This document shows, one piece after another, positions 42,399 to 55,700 of a DNA stretch of 64,000 nt (position 1 is the first letter of the stretch; each line of letters opens with the position of its first letter). This stretch comes from Leishmania martiniquensis (lineage: Eukaryota > Euglenozoa > Kinetoplastea > Trypanosomatida > Trypanosomatidae): contig NC_090168.1 in the NCBI RefSeq assembly GCF_017916325.1, positions 1,321,143 to 1,385,142 on the forward strand. Direction: 5' to 3'. A model generated the notes under the pieces. It worked only from the letters and a program-made list of their open reading frames with translations, was not told the origin of the DNA and searched no databases. Made by a program: the position numbers and the translations under genes.

Positions 42399-42827
42399 AT
42401 GCCCGCCCCCGGCGCGGCCGCCTGCGGGGGCAGGGAGGCCGCCGGGGGCCGCGGGCCTCTTGCCCCGGTGAAGGCCCGGCGACCCCGGCCGGCGAGGCGC
42501 GGGGGACCCCCACGCCCGCAAAAAGGTGCGCTGGGCGGCGGCTGGGCACCCGGGAAAGGAGGCCGCTGAAGGAGCGGCAAGGTCGAGGGAGGAAGGCCGC
42601 GCCCAACGGACCCCCTTCGACCGGCGCACATTGCCGAGCGTCGAAGAGTCTTTGGAACAGGGCAAGCAGCGTTCGTCGGGCGGCCCTGCGCTGTGTGGGT
42701 TTCCGGTGTTGGCCCCGGGGGCCGTGGAGCGGGGACTCATCGACCTCAGCGAAGGGGAGCCGAAGGGCTGGCGTCAGGAGGGGGCGCTGTCGTCAAAAAT
42801 AATTGGAAAAGGTGTAGCCAGGATTTA
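42399..42827. other. Extremely GC-rich unique segment
   Basis: About 430 bp much richer in G and C than anything else here, with Sau/CpG-like runs (gccgccgggggccgcgggcc) and long open frames on both strands. A plus-strand frame runs 42526-42827 without ATG context. I cannot assign it. It abuts the broken L repeat on the left and AT-richer DNA on the right. Could be foreign DNA, an assembly join or a diverged repeat. Confidence 0.4.
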
Positions 42828-45265
42828 GGGCTCAAAGCAAAAGATTCTAACTGGTGATGCTTCTCGGTGGTATTGCTGGTTGGCTTCTCGAGTCTCGGAA
42901 AATGATGTGCCTCTCAGTGGGGACTTTCTAGTTCATAGCAAGTTATTCCTTGGCACTGCGCATTGATTCGTATTTCTACTTTCGACCTACTCTACCTACA
43001 CGCAGGAAGCCTACCGCAGCGTGTTTTGATTAGTTGTGTCATTGATACAAACCGTATTTGTTGGGCTAATCCCTAGGGAGGAGCTGAGCGGCCTCTGTGC
43101 CACGGGACTAGCATAGGCGATAATTTACGTGCATGGAAACACTATTATGGCATGCGAGACTGCGTATTCTAAAAGGTGATCAGTGAAATGTTGCCTGAGT
43201 TGTCCCTCAGTAGATAGAACAGTGAAGCAATCTACCTCCCCATAAGTATACTCGCTACTGCTGGAGGCAAGGCATCAGAATCTTTTTGATGAGTTTGTAT
43301 CTTTCCTGTGCACGTCACAGAGCGAATGCCACCCCCGTGAGTTGCACAAGTGTACAATACGTTGCTTATGAGCGCTGCCTTTTTTCTGCTGTTCCTAATC
43401 TTCACTGACATGAAGCAACACTTCACCTCAGGTACGAGTGCATGAGTGCGCGTTGCGTAAGGATGCTTCCTAGTTCTTCAGTGGCGTTTGTGGAGTACGA
43501 GTGGCTCGGAGCCTTTTTGTCTTGAGAATACTGGCGAAATGACTCATTATGTACCGTTTTTCATAGCAGGCTTCCAGCGCAAGACTCACGAGTGGGGCCC
43601 GACTGCACTGACCCAAAAGCGTCTACGGTTTTCTGCTACCTCCACCTGCGTTTTGCTCTCGTTTGTCATTACGTAGCGTATGAAGACTACTTATCTGTAT
43701 TTGAGGTAAATCAAAAACGACAGACATCACTACCTCACACAATTATGTAGCAAGGAGAAACTTGTTACATGATTTGTTTTCCTAGTGGTCTGTTCCAGGA
43801 TGACAGAAATGAAGAAAGTAACACCTTGTCGCCTTCACACTGAAGCAACGGAGCACTTTCTTTTCAAAAAAATCAACAAAGAAAACGTGCCGGGTTGTGC
43901 TTTGTAAGAGTTTTTCATCACATTATGCCTGTAGGCCATCAGCGTAGGTACTCGACTCACAAATTCAAACACCCATTATGCGGCTGGTTATCCGATTGCT
44001 CAGCGTTGTGTTTTACATTTCTTCACAATTTTGCACCGGTACACTAGAAACTGAGGCACCATATGGATAGTGTTTTTATCGACACGAGTACCAAAGAACT
44101 CTGCTTTCGGGAGAGAATCTCGATGTCGTTGGTGTCCATGGGACGAGAGCACTAGCGGGCTTTGACTTCGATAACACTTGCGCTTTTCATCATTCATTTA
44201 GGTAGACTAAAGCTGCGCACGAGCAGGAGAGATGCAAAAAGGGAGCACAGCGCTTGATGATAAGGTACTGAAAGGTCTGTGGGAGCCATTATTATATCTA
44301 CGAGCTCACTTGCGGTTATTGCTCCAATGACTGATTGCTCATTGACAGTCGCTGTTACCCTTTTTGAGACCCCTGCTTGAACGAGTTGGAAATCTCAGGA
44401 GGCCGAGCGGCTTGTTTTTCTTTTTTGCTCCCTAATATCTCCTCTATATATATATATATATATATATATAAAGAACCAGCCTACTACTTAACCTTACTGG
44501 GTATCTCTATCAAGTAACAATTATATTCCGCTGCCGTATGTTACGCTGTTGGCACGACTAATGAAGAGCTGGCGCCAATTATTCTTATGTTGTATGCTTT
44601 TGTTGTTATAGTAAAAGACTGCGGGAAATCACTGCTCCCTGTCACCGTACCAAGCTCCTTAACTGAGCAGCATTGGCGGAGCTCTCCATTAGTCCGGAGT
44701 AGCGCAGACGACGGCGTAGCCTACTCTTCACACCTGCACTCCGTCAGCAAGTGCTTCTTGACCTTCATCAGGAAGATATAATCAGGCGTCAGCAAGGTCG
44801 ATTCATCGCACACATCACACGACTGGCTTTCACATCGAAGCTTTTCACGACAAAGCTTGCTGAAGCTTGTACAGAAAAAGCGTCCTTCAGTCCCTATTAC
44901 AACGCAGCAGTCGAATAGACGCAGATCCAATTTGAGAATACTAAATTCGGGAGGATTTCGTTCTAAACTAGAATTGCATCTCGTACTGTTCACTGCTGGT
45001 CCTCTCAACAACATGTAGAAAATTCTCCGCTCCTCTGCAAAATGGATGTCGCGCATTCGAGCAAGTTAACATGTGGAACAAATGATTTAGTGCTCTTGCC
45101 TACCTTTTATTTGTTTTTTTCATCAATCTGGCAATATCTTGTTCTACGAGCACTATCGGAGAGGGGCGACCCCCAAAAGCTGTTTCTCCATGTTAGCCGA
45201 AAGTTTACAGGTGAAAGCCCCCTGGGCATGCTTCGTGCCTTGACTTCTCTTTCTCAACTAAAAAG
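42828..45265. other. AT-richer gene-free segment
   Basis: About 2.4 kb visibly richer in A and T than the rest of the window, lacking the CT/GT microsatellites typical of the flanks. It includes a TA run at 44445-44471. No frame above about 110 codons and none with a recognisable domain. Confidence 0.55.
44445..44471. repeat. TA microsatellite in AT-richer island
   Basis: The longest pure TA run in the window, inside the gene-free AT-richer segment. Confidence 0.9.
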
Positions 45266-45659
45266 GACTTGCCGGTCCGGTGACGCGGACACCTCAGCGG
45301 GGTGTCTCAGGGTCCGTCACCGCGGGGCTGTGAAAGCACGTGGGCCCCCTATCCGCGACACCGACGCACCAGCTCTGGTGGTGACAGGGTCGAGTGCATC
45401 GAGCGTGGGAAGGCCAGCGACACCCGTCACCACGGATGCCGGTGGTCAGGTCGCGGATGGCGTTGCGCCGGATCGGCCAGGGACCGCTATGACGTCTGTG
45501 CCATCCACACGATGGGGGAGCGCCAGCATGAAGCGAGCGCATCTCAGCGGGCCCTCGCTGCCTACAGGGGAGAGGCCAGTGCCACCGTGGTCGGTGCACC
45601 AGGGGGTCACCGGCCGAGCATGGACGGTGAAGGTATGCGGTAGAGGCCCTGCTCCGATG
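45266..45659 (-). repeat. S repeat, inverted copy
   Basis: Reverse complement of the S repeat, from the ccggagcggcaa end to tcatcggagcaggg. With the forward S at 41771 it brackets 42399-45265 as an inverted pair. The forward-strand open frame here (45042-45812) is a by-product. Confidence 0.9.
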
Positions 45660-48600
45660 ACGGAGTGTGTGCAAGGCAGTAGAGGGCCTGTACGAGCCAT
45701 TGACCAAGCGATGGGCCTGCCACAGGGCGACATCGATAGTGAGGGGGGCGTTATTGGCGTTGCCTGGCATAGTGACGGTCAGGGAGAAGAGGAGATCGTA
45801 CGCTTTTGCTGAATCTTATTGACCCGCGCTTTGAGTGCAAGAGCTTTTTCTCATTTTAGAAGATGTATATGTGGTGTTAACTTACCTCAGTCACTTGTGC
45901 TTTTTTTAAAGACTCTGTACCGTGGTCGTTCTGTGAGAGTGGTCGCGTTTTTTGCCGTTTTGTGAGGAAGAGTCGGTGACATTGTTTCACTGGTGTTTTT
46001 CATGTTTCTTTTTGTGGGAATACGTGTGTTTAGCATGGTTTGAGTTTCTCTTTCATATCTTTTGCCTTTGAGGTGATGTCGCTGTCTCTCATCTCAGCGT
46101 GTTGCTTTTCCCCCTTTCTGCGTTGCATAGAGCAGTTGCTCTTTTGTAAATACACATCGTATGCAGGTTATCTTCTTTTTTGGTGGTCGTTAGGTCAGCT
46201 GGATTTCTCTGCGCCGGTTGCGTTGTAGTTTGGTATGATCGTGTAACCTTTTTATCGTCTTTGAGCGAAAGGCTCTGTATCCATGTGCCAGCAGAATTTA
46301 GACCCCAATGCTGCGGCGGTATTGTTTGGTCTATATCGCTTCTCTTTTTCCTTGATTTGCTATCGTTTGTCTCATATAGTGAGTATTGAGACGCATATAT
46401 CTGTGTACCTTTGTGCTTATTTTGTCCCATTGTCCTGGGTTGATATCACTCTATTACATCTCTTCTTCCGGATCAAGGATATGAGTGTATTGCTTTTTGG
46501 TATGTCTGTGCCGGCGTGTGACAATGAATCAGTGGCCGGCAGCTAAAAAGAGCAAAAGGGATGATGTGGGTATACTAACGGATGCTGTCGTTGGCAAGAG
46601 AGAAGTCCTCGGATGAAAGAGCCGTTCTGGAAAGGTTAGGCTTCTGTCCTCATGCAAACGTACATCTCTGAGAACATGCAACATGGGGCATGTCTTTTCT
46701 TTGCGGTGGTTCGCTAGTGATGATCCGTCGTGGTGACAGGGCTACACCGCGCTTTCAAGGTGGTGCGACCGTCTCCCTTTCGTTTTTCCGTTGATACCCT
46801 GTGTGCTCTATCACCTCAAGGCTTCTGTAGGATTCAACAATCGGCTGTGGATGTTTCGTGGCCGGTGGGCGACGAGAAACATCATGTAGAGCATGGAGAC
46901 CGCTTTTCTGGGTTCTGCAGATCATATCGGAAACGTGCTTCCTTGATGCGCATGGGCGAGGCCTTTCGCCCTTCACTGCTGAGTATTCTATCTGTCCATG
47001 TTTTTATTTTTAGTGCTCATTGGTGCCTCTCCTCAGCGCATGCTCCCTCAACTCTTCGTGTTCATTCCGCCTTCCGCCTCTTGCCACCCTTACAAATGAT
47101 TCGCTATCAACACAACGCGCTTTCGAACGCATGCATGCAAACAAAAAATGGTAACCTTTTTCATGGACTCAGGAGTATGCGTTATCGAAGTAGTCATCAC
47201 TAAAGCAAGTCCCAAGATTCCTGCTCACCTCGCCTGAAAAACGCACACGCCCAAGCAAGCATTGCACCACGTTTTCATACCTTCCTCATCTTTTCCCTTC
47301 AGCGTCGCTATCAGGCGGATTAGCTCACTGAAAGCACCAAAGTGTTCACTGACACACGGATTTCCCTTACATCGACAGAAAGACGCGCTCAAAGGAAGTC
47401 ACAGAGACAAGCGAGCAAGATCGACAATCGTGTGGGAACGGGAAACCCGTGTACTTACCTCTAATCACACTCTCACATTCTCCACCCCGCGCTGTCTACA
47501 ACCTCCGACTTCCTCCTTTAATGCTACGGATAGATTCCGTGTATCACCTTGAAATCAAGTAGAGGGCCGCCGTGTTCCTCAGTGCTCTTCGTTGTGTATC
47601 TCTCTCTCAGTTGAAAAGTGAAGCCTCACAAGAAGAAAAAGGCGAGACACACAAAGGCCAATCTTCACACAAACGAGGTGAAGGTGTGCAAGCGGCGGCG
47701 ATATTGTAGTGGTGGCCCATTTTTTAAATCTCCGCTCTTTGCCTTTGCTGTTAGCTGTTGCTCCTCTTTTCGTTGTGCGCGTGTGTTTCTGAGTACATTC
47801 ATGGATTGCTTCTTCCACCATCACCCGCACGTGCGACATTCCCCAGGTCACTTCACGCCTTGCCTTTCCACTAGCTCATTCTTTCTCTTTTTTTACCAGG
47901 AGCTGGAGGGGTTTGTTGTTCTTCTGTGACACTTTTCTCTTTTCCTTCTCTTTCTGCGCACTTTTTCTCGCTCTTCTAACTTCTACCTTGCCAGTTGGGC
48001 TCTCTCTCTCCCCTCTTCTTTTTTGTCTCTCTATGTGCAACTATTTTCTTTCAGAGATTTGAATTCACCTGTCTTGTCTGTTCGCCTCTGTATATTTATG
48101 AGCAGTTTGCTGTGCTTTGATTCTCTCTCTGCCCCTCTTGAAGCTGAGTCGTCGCCTCTCTCTTTCCAGCGACTTTCTGCTACTTGAAGCTTTTTCGTTT
48201 TGCCCTTTTTTCCCGCCTTCTTCGTGCATATAGTTTTTCTTCAGATCTAACGCGTTACTTCCCACCTCATCTCGCTTCCTCTCCCCCCTCCATCTCCCTC
48301 TTCCAACATTGCATTTACTGCTATTGGTGCGCATACTTGCTTTCATTTTCTCTATCTCGCGTTCTTGGAGTTGTACTTACTTGTTTTCTACACCTCTCAG
48401 CTACCTCAGCCCTCTCCCCACCGCTCCTCCTACTCCTTTGTTCCCCTACGTATCTTTCCTTCTGTTGCTTCCCAGTAGCAGCAACTCTTTCTTCCCCTTA
48501 ATTGTTCGTGCGCTAAGTCTCTTGGGCGTGTGTGCACGCTTCCTTTCCTGTTGTCGTCACCATTTTCTACGTCGTTACCTGTCCCCTTTCCTATACCGTC

Positions 48601-49776
48601 TTTTGCTCCCCTTCTCTCTCTCTCTCGTGCACGCGCCCACACTCGGACAGCAAACGAAAGCAAGAGAAGTGGTGGGCATAAGAGAAGACCGCAACAATAG
48701 AGGATCGATGCTAGCTGCGCGCTTCAGTGAGAGAAGAACGGTGTGTGTGTGTGTGTGCTCGGAGGAAAACACGGAGAGATTTGGAGCTAAACGAACGGCT
48801 TTCGTGTGCCCAGTCAGCTAAATGGACAGATAGGCAACTGTATTGAAGAGACCCCACTCCCCTCTACCCCGTTTGCTTTTGCCAACACGCAAGCGCGTGT
48901 CTGTCCGAAATTTCTCTCTGTTTATTCGTACGCGAACCCCCACCCTCCCTCAATCGTACACAAACTTGATCACGTATCTTGGTCTATTCCTTTTCACTTG
49001 AATGCAAAAGTTGTACGTATTTGTACAGTGATTTATGTAAGCTTTCTGAGCACACGCACCCACACAGGCCCACAGACAGAAGCACACACACTGTGCTCTT
49101 TTTTTTTTTGCCGGCCGCTGTCTCTCGTTTCTTTTATTATACATTTTGGTGAAGTAAGAGTGCGCACTGGTGGATATCAGAAGTTGTCAGTGCGGCCTGC
49201 TCTTTTTTCGGCATCACTGTTCTCTCCTCGGTTCTCTATCTCTCTTGGCGTCTTCTGTTTCGCTGCGCGTCTCGGTTAGGTTCAGGTTCTCTCTTTCATT
49301 TTCATGCTATATTATATCTTTATTTTCGTTGTGGCTTTGGCTTGCGTTCGCGTTCCGCCTAATTTCTATTACCGGCACTGCCGTCTGCTTCTTCATTTTC
49401 GTTTCAATTTCAACGCCCTCTCTCTTCGTTTCGCGTTTGGTCGGTTCCGCGTTCTGTCGCCCTTCCCACTCCTCTTCTTCCCACGTATCTCGTGTTTATC
49501 TTCCTTGCCTACCCCACCTCGCCCCTCTATTTTGTCTCGCTCATTGTAGCCGACGTGTTGTGTGCACCTCTTTCCTTGCTTTTGCTTGTTCGACGTCCAC
49601 TGTGGCTGTTTTCATCTTTTTCTGTTTTTTTTTTTCGGCGCTCGTCCCCACTCCCGTTTTCGTCGCTTCATCGTTCGTTTGCGTGGGAAGGTGTAAAGGA
49701 CGAAGCCAGGGGTGAGACAGCGCGTAGAGGACCGCACATACATCCACGGGGAGCGTAAAGGAGTGACGTGGGTACC
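45660..49776. other. Gene-free, T-rich then pyrimidine-rich interval
   Basis: No supported gene over 4.1 kb. 45.8-46.7 kb is T-rich on the + strand. 47.9-49.65 kb is strongly pyrimidine-biased (long TC runs, T homopolymers at 49103-49112 and 49626-49635), ending about 140 bases before the 8 kb gene. It probably includes that gene's splice-acceptor region and 5' UTR. Confidence 0.5.
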
Positions 49777-52700
49777 ATGATGGCAAGTGGCGACTACATC
49801 TACACCAACGACCTGGATGAAGGGAGCCTGATTAGCACCGCGGCCCGGCGCCATGATCAGAGCTGCTTCCTTTTTGTGGGGGTCTCGCACGAAAGCACTG
49901 GCGAGTCGCAGTCGCAGTACGACTACCTGGATAGGTCCTTCGCTGGGGGTTACGACGACGGGGGCGATGGAGAACTGGCGGCACTGGCGCTTGAAGACTT
50001 TGTAGGGGTCGATGGCAGCAACTTGGTCAGCGTACAGTCGGAGAGCAACTCTGCCTTTGACATCGGCGCCGAGGAGGCCAACACGCAGGTGCAGACGCCG
50101 AGAAGGGCGAGCCGGTCCGTGAGCGGTGCCGATTTCGATACCTTGCCCATCGCACTCTTGACGAAGCAGCCCATCGAGGGCCCACCAGCAGAGCCAAACA
50201 CGACTGTCTCAGCGCGCCAACTCAACCTCAAATTCAACATTGTGACAGATTTTAGGTGCCCACCAACGCCGTATAAATGCTTCGAAAGTTATGGAGGCTC
50301 CTTGAGCCCCACCGCTGGGCACCACAACACAGCCGACTTCGGCGCTGGCACTGGAACCTGCAATGCTGACCACCGCGACGCGAAGGCCACCATGGTGGCT
50401 ACCGAGAAAGTGCTTGCGGTGGCTGAGCTTACATCAAAGCGTTCCGCGCTGCACCCCGAACCAGTCGCCGCTGGTGTTTCAATACGCCCTTCAATGTCGA
50501 CTGCACCGCCCCCGTTGCACTACTTTCCATCGATGTCACAGCGGCACAGTGACAGCGAGGGGTTCAACTTTGGCATCGAGACCTTCTTGCACGGCAGCGA
50601 GCTCGGGTTTGGACGTCAGCCCTCCTTCAAACGTCTCACTCCGGTTGCACAGGGCGAGTCCAAGAAGCCCTACTTTCTCTTGGGCTATGAGGACGGCGAC
50701 ACGAGCATCACCACTGCCACTCGCACTGCTGCTGCGGATCGGAATGCCGAGGCGTTCAGTGCGTGGCTTGAGGCAGTAGAGCCGAAAGCAGAGGGACTGT
50801 TGGCGTCTGGGCGCAGCGGCCTCGACACGATGCCTACGGGCCCCGCAGTCGGGGAGAATTTCAAGCGGGAGGTGGGCGTTCTTATGAGGAATCTGCTTGG
50901 TGACTACGATGTGTCCGTCAGTGCCACAGCCGCGGCAATAGGGAGCCATCCATCTGTCTCGGCTGCTTCTCCGCTGCCGGTGGGCAGCAGTGCTCTCTCT
51001 AAAAGGCGGCGGGGGAGCGGCCCGTCGGGCTCCGATGCTTGCCCAGAGGGTCCCGGCGACTCCCACCGAGCGGATCCCGACACTTTTGTGGGCAACGTGC
51101 ACACCTTTGGCCCCCCGCTAAAATCCTCTGCCGTGGTGGCGCGGCAGACAAAGCAGCGGCTTAGTCAATCAAGTCCTCTTGGCTCTCGCGCGTTGGTCGT
51201 AGGCACACAGAAACTGAAGGAGACAGGGCAAACGACGGCCAGCGGCGGCGCCCTGTTCGGCAGTAATGTAGAGGAGAAGGCAAGCGCAGACGCCCACACG
51301 AGCACCAGCGCCACTATCTCGGCACCGCCGCAGTCACCGGCTCAGGGCAATGTGGCTAACCTCCGTTGGCGCGCTTGGAGCGCCTCCCTCGGTCCCCCGA
51401 AAACAAGCGCATCGGCGGCGGCGGCTGTGAGCGGCGACAATGTGCCGGGCCTCACTACTGCTGCGACTACCGAGGCGCTGTCAGAGATGACTTCCACACA
51501 CGCGACCGGGGGACTAGTTAGTGAACGGTCAGCACAACGCCTCTCTGTGGCAGCCATGACTCGCACGCTAGTATCTGCCTCGAAAGGGAAGACTTGCGGC
51601 TCCAGCGCCGCCGTAGCGAAGCCGGCGACCGTGAGAGCCCCCACAGGCTCCGCAAAGCCCGGGGGCAGCGTTGGTGATGCTGCCCGGGCGCCTGGTTCGG
51701 CAGCCCATAGCACCGCGGCACCGTGCCCGTACATGGATGAGGACCTCCTGGCAGGTGGCTACATGACAGGGCCGTCTCAGCTGGTCCAATCTCCAGTAAA
51801 GAGAAGCCCTGCCCTTCTACCCTCGGCCCGCACTGCATTGGAGCTCCCATCCACCAACAAAATGAATGGGAGACGCAGTGGCAGCAAGACAAACGGTGTT
51901 GCACCAGTTGGGCTTGGTAGCCACTCCTCGGTGGTGGTCGGGCACATGAACGCGGCGCAGCAGCGACCCTCGCTTCTCCAGCAGAACTTGCACCCGATGA
52001 GGAACGAACTTTCGTGCGGCAGTGATGGCAGCAAAAGTTCCACTGCCTTCAACGCTGCGCGCACAACAGCAGGGACGCCACAGAAGGCCTCGGCTACCGG
52101 AGGCGATGGCGGCCCACCAGAGAAGCCGACGCCAGCTTGGAATAACCCATACAGCCGCGGGGCGACTTCGATGCCTTCAGAAACATCTACAGTGGCATGC
52201 GAGAAAGTGCCACCGTACCGCCGAAATCACGGTGAAAACACCCAGCAGAATGCGGGTAGGGTGTTCCCAAGCCTCAAGGCGACGGCCGGCGAGGTGGTCT
52301 TCATGGACAATCGCGGCATGCCTGCGAGCGAGCTGCCATTACCTGCCTTTCTTGGTAACAACAGAACCGCACAACAGGGCAAGATTCCCACCAACAGTAC
52401 AGCTGACACCACTAGCAGTCACCTCTGCTCTGCCCATAAGAACGGTGGGTCCGCGGCGGCGATCGGCTGCACGCGACGCTTTTCGCGGAGACCGGTCGCA
52501 GGCCCACTGACGGTAGAACCCATCGCACTGAAGAAGGACCCACTGATCCCTGTTCGGCCATCATCCGGTAGCCGGCGGGAGTCTGCTTGCCGAACAGACC
52601 GGGAGGCGGCAGCAACTGGGGATCGCAACATGGCGGGAACCCAGCGGCGGCGCCGCCTCACGGAGTTCCGCAACAGTGACTACGTGCTGCCGACCTCGCT

Positions 52701-55700
52701 CTCCAAGTCTCGTCTCTCTGCCACCACCACTGAGGGCCTGCGCTCCGAGACGGTGAAGCAGCGGGACCGCGATTGGCAAACGCAGCAGGCCAACGAGGAG
52801 CGGCGACAGCGCATTCAGGCCTTCATGGCAAAGCGGAAGGCTGAAAAGGAGCTGGAGGAACTGCGGCGCCGCGAAATGCCGGCCCCGGAGGCGCGGCCAG
52901 AGGCGCGCCGGGGGACGCAGGGGCAGCCTGCCTCAGAGGCCACAAATCCGGACACGCCCGGCACTGTCGGCAGTGGGCTGAACGCCATCAAGGCGTCAAA
53001 GCGCATGCACAAATCGTCGCTGCAGCGCGAGCGACCGGTGCGGCAGTCATCTACGGCGGCCAACATCCTTGCCGAGGCCGCAATGCCTGCAGCACCGGGC
53101 AGCCCCCACGCGGAGGGAAGAGCGGCTGTCGTGGCCGAGACTCTTTCCCCTGCTCAACAGAGCGCTAGCAGGAGTTTGGCAGCCAAAACCAACGTGCGCG
53201 CTGTGGTCTTGCTTACGAGCAGCACCGTCGCTGCGAAAGATGGTGTGCCTGTGCCAGTGAAGGACGGCTGCAACGAGCAACAGTGCAGTGGCAGCCGCAT
53301 CGCTGCGCGTACAGCTGCGCCAGGGCTACTCGACGAGAGAACGGTGACTATAGAAGTGAATGCGGAGAGCAACACGCTCAAGGTGCGACATCCTCAAGGA
53401 CGCACGCGCTTCTTCTCTGTGGACGAGTTTTTCCGCACCGACGATGCGACGGCGTCAAAGCAGGCCGAGCACCTGGTCAAGGGTACAGGGAGTGTCATCG
53501 CGCCTGGCGCGCTGCTAAAAGGTGTATCGGCGCGGCGACCTTTGCCTTTATTGACGTTGAGGGAAATGAACCGCAAGTTTCTGGCTGGTGTGAACGTGGC
53601 GCTGCTACTCGCCAGCACCGAAAATGCGCACGATGCCTCAGTGATGGTGCTTCGGGAGGTGGTGGAAGGATTGCTGACGCACATGCCTCCCCAAGGGGAG
53701 CTCTTTGCCTCCGTCGCGTTCGTCGCCGGGGGCAGCACGCAGGACCTGTTGAGCGACACCGTGTGTGCTGTGCACTCGACCTTCGCGACATCGCCGCTTT
53801 TTGGCCCCACACTCGACAATGTCACCTACGTCGCAGTGACGGGACTCCGCCACTTGTCAACGATAGTGACACAGGCGTACAAGCGATGCGAGTCGGCGAT
53901 GCGGCAGCAACAGCCCCATCCTGGCCTCCTCGTGATGTCGCTGCTGTTGAAGCAACCGCGCGGCAGCGACGTTGTGCTGTCCTCGTACTTAATCACAGAT
54001 GCAGGTTGCTGCTGTAGCACCTATGTGGCGGTCTTGCGCAAGGCGCAGAACACCCCGTTTTTGCTCTTCCACTCCGCGCTTGGCGGGCCAACATTGACGA
54101 CATCACTTGTGTCGCTGGACGCTGGTGACACAGCAACGGTTGTGCCGCTCCTTAATATGCAGCAGCGGATGACTAGTGTAATCAACAAGCCATGCCACGT
54201 GGGAAGTGTTCGGCGCTTCTTGGAGCTGGCGCAGCAGGAGTTGCAGAACCGCCCCGAAGACGAGAAGTCCGGCAGGAGGCGCACCTCGAGCTCCACCGCG
54301 ACGAAGGAAACGCCACAGCGGCAGCGGAACGACGCGAGCATTTCGAGCAGCAACAGTGCGAGCGACAGCGGCAACTGCCCACCATTGTGTAGTGGACCCC
54401 GGGGGCACAAGCAGCAGCCTGGGCCCCGAGCACAGCTCCACAAGCGCCTTGCCGAGCAGGTGGCGATGGCGCAGAGCATCCTCAATGACACCGTCGGCTA
54501 TCGCCCGAGGGCGCCGCGGGAGGCGTCGCAAGCGCGGAACGCCAGAGTGCTCACGGCGCCGGCGCACACGTCAAAATGCTCTGGGCTGCTACTGCCGGTG
54601 GGGACGGCACCTCTTGAGCATCCTTGCAGCGTGGATGGGCGTGAGATGCCTAATGCGAATGTGGCCGTGCCGCGCAAGTGCTTGTCGTCTAGCAGCAAGG
54701 CGGCCGACTCTGCAACTGTAGCCACCGCTGACAAGCACTCTCCGCCTCTTGCTGCTGAGGAGGAGTCACCACAGCGCATGCAGCTGCCTGCCACGCGCCG
54801 CCCAAACGATGCGCTTAACGTTGAGTCGGAGGCCTGCACCACGAACAAGACGCCACTTTCAGTAGCGGCCTTGCGTGCCAACCACCAGATTGCGCGGTTT
54901 CGTCCCATGCAGCGGCAGAGCTCGTCACCGCTGGCAGGGCACCGCAGTGCAAGCGTGTCGGTGAGTGCTGCCTACGTGCGCCGCGGGAATGACTGCGGGG
55001 CCGCTCCGCACACAACGCGGTTCATGAACTTCGAGGAGTCGGGTGAGAGCACCTTTGCGCCCTTAGGCAGTAAGTCCGGCGCGGACACACTGCTAAAGAA
55101 AGGCGACCGGGATGACTTGCAAGATGTACTCCTGCACAAGGCAACTACGATATCAGCGAAGCAACTTCCAGAGTGTCCCAGTGCGGGCGACAGCGAGCCG
55201 AGCCCGTGTGGCAAAATTCCGTTGTCCGACGGTGCCGGCGGGCCGCCGCAACAACCGCTGTTCGCGCCACCGGGCATGAAGAGTAGGGCGGTGGGTCCAA
55301 CGCAGATCGGGTTGAATGGACCGCAGTGGCCTAGCACAGCTGCCATGGGCCCCAGCGACATCTCGATGGTCCCAGGTGCTCACTCCATCGACTCCTCGTC
55401 TGCCCAGGGTGTTCCCGTGCCGCCGCCGCCCAACACGACGGCTTACTACGGCGGGAAGGCGCCGATCCCGAGGTCGACGAAGGTGCACACACTCGTCATA
55501 GTTGACCCTCGCTGTCGCGAGACGTCGAACGTAACGTTTGACAACACAATGGTAATCGCCACCACCGAGGACGACTTCGAGGAATACAACGTGGACGAGG
55601 TGTGCGAGGTGACGCCAGCGGAGAAGCCGATCCAGGCGGCCCTGCTGACGGAGCTGTGCGAAACAGTGCTTCTCGGGGGTAACGCCGCCATCCTTGGCGC

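Noticed and set aside
45042..45812. 256-codon plus-strand frame
   Set aside because: Its centre is the inverted S repeat, whose other copies are read on the opposite strand; the ends are unique sequence with no domain.
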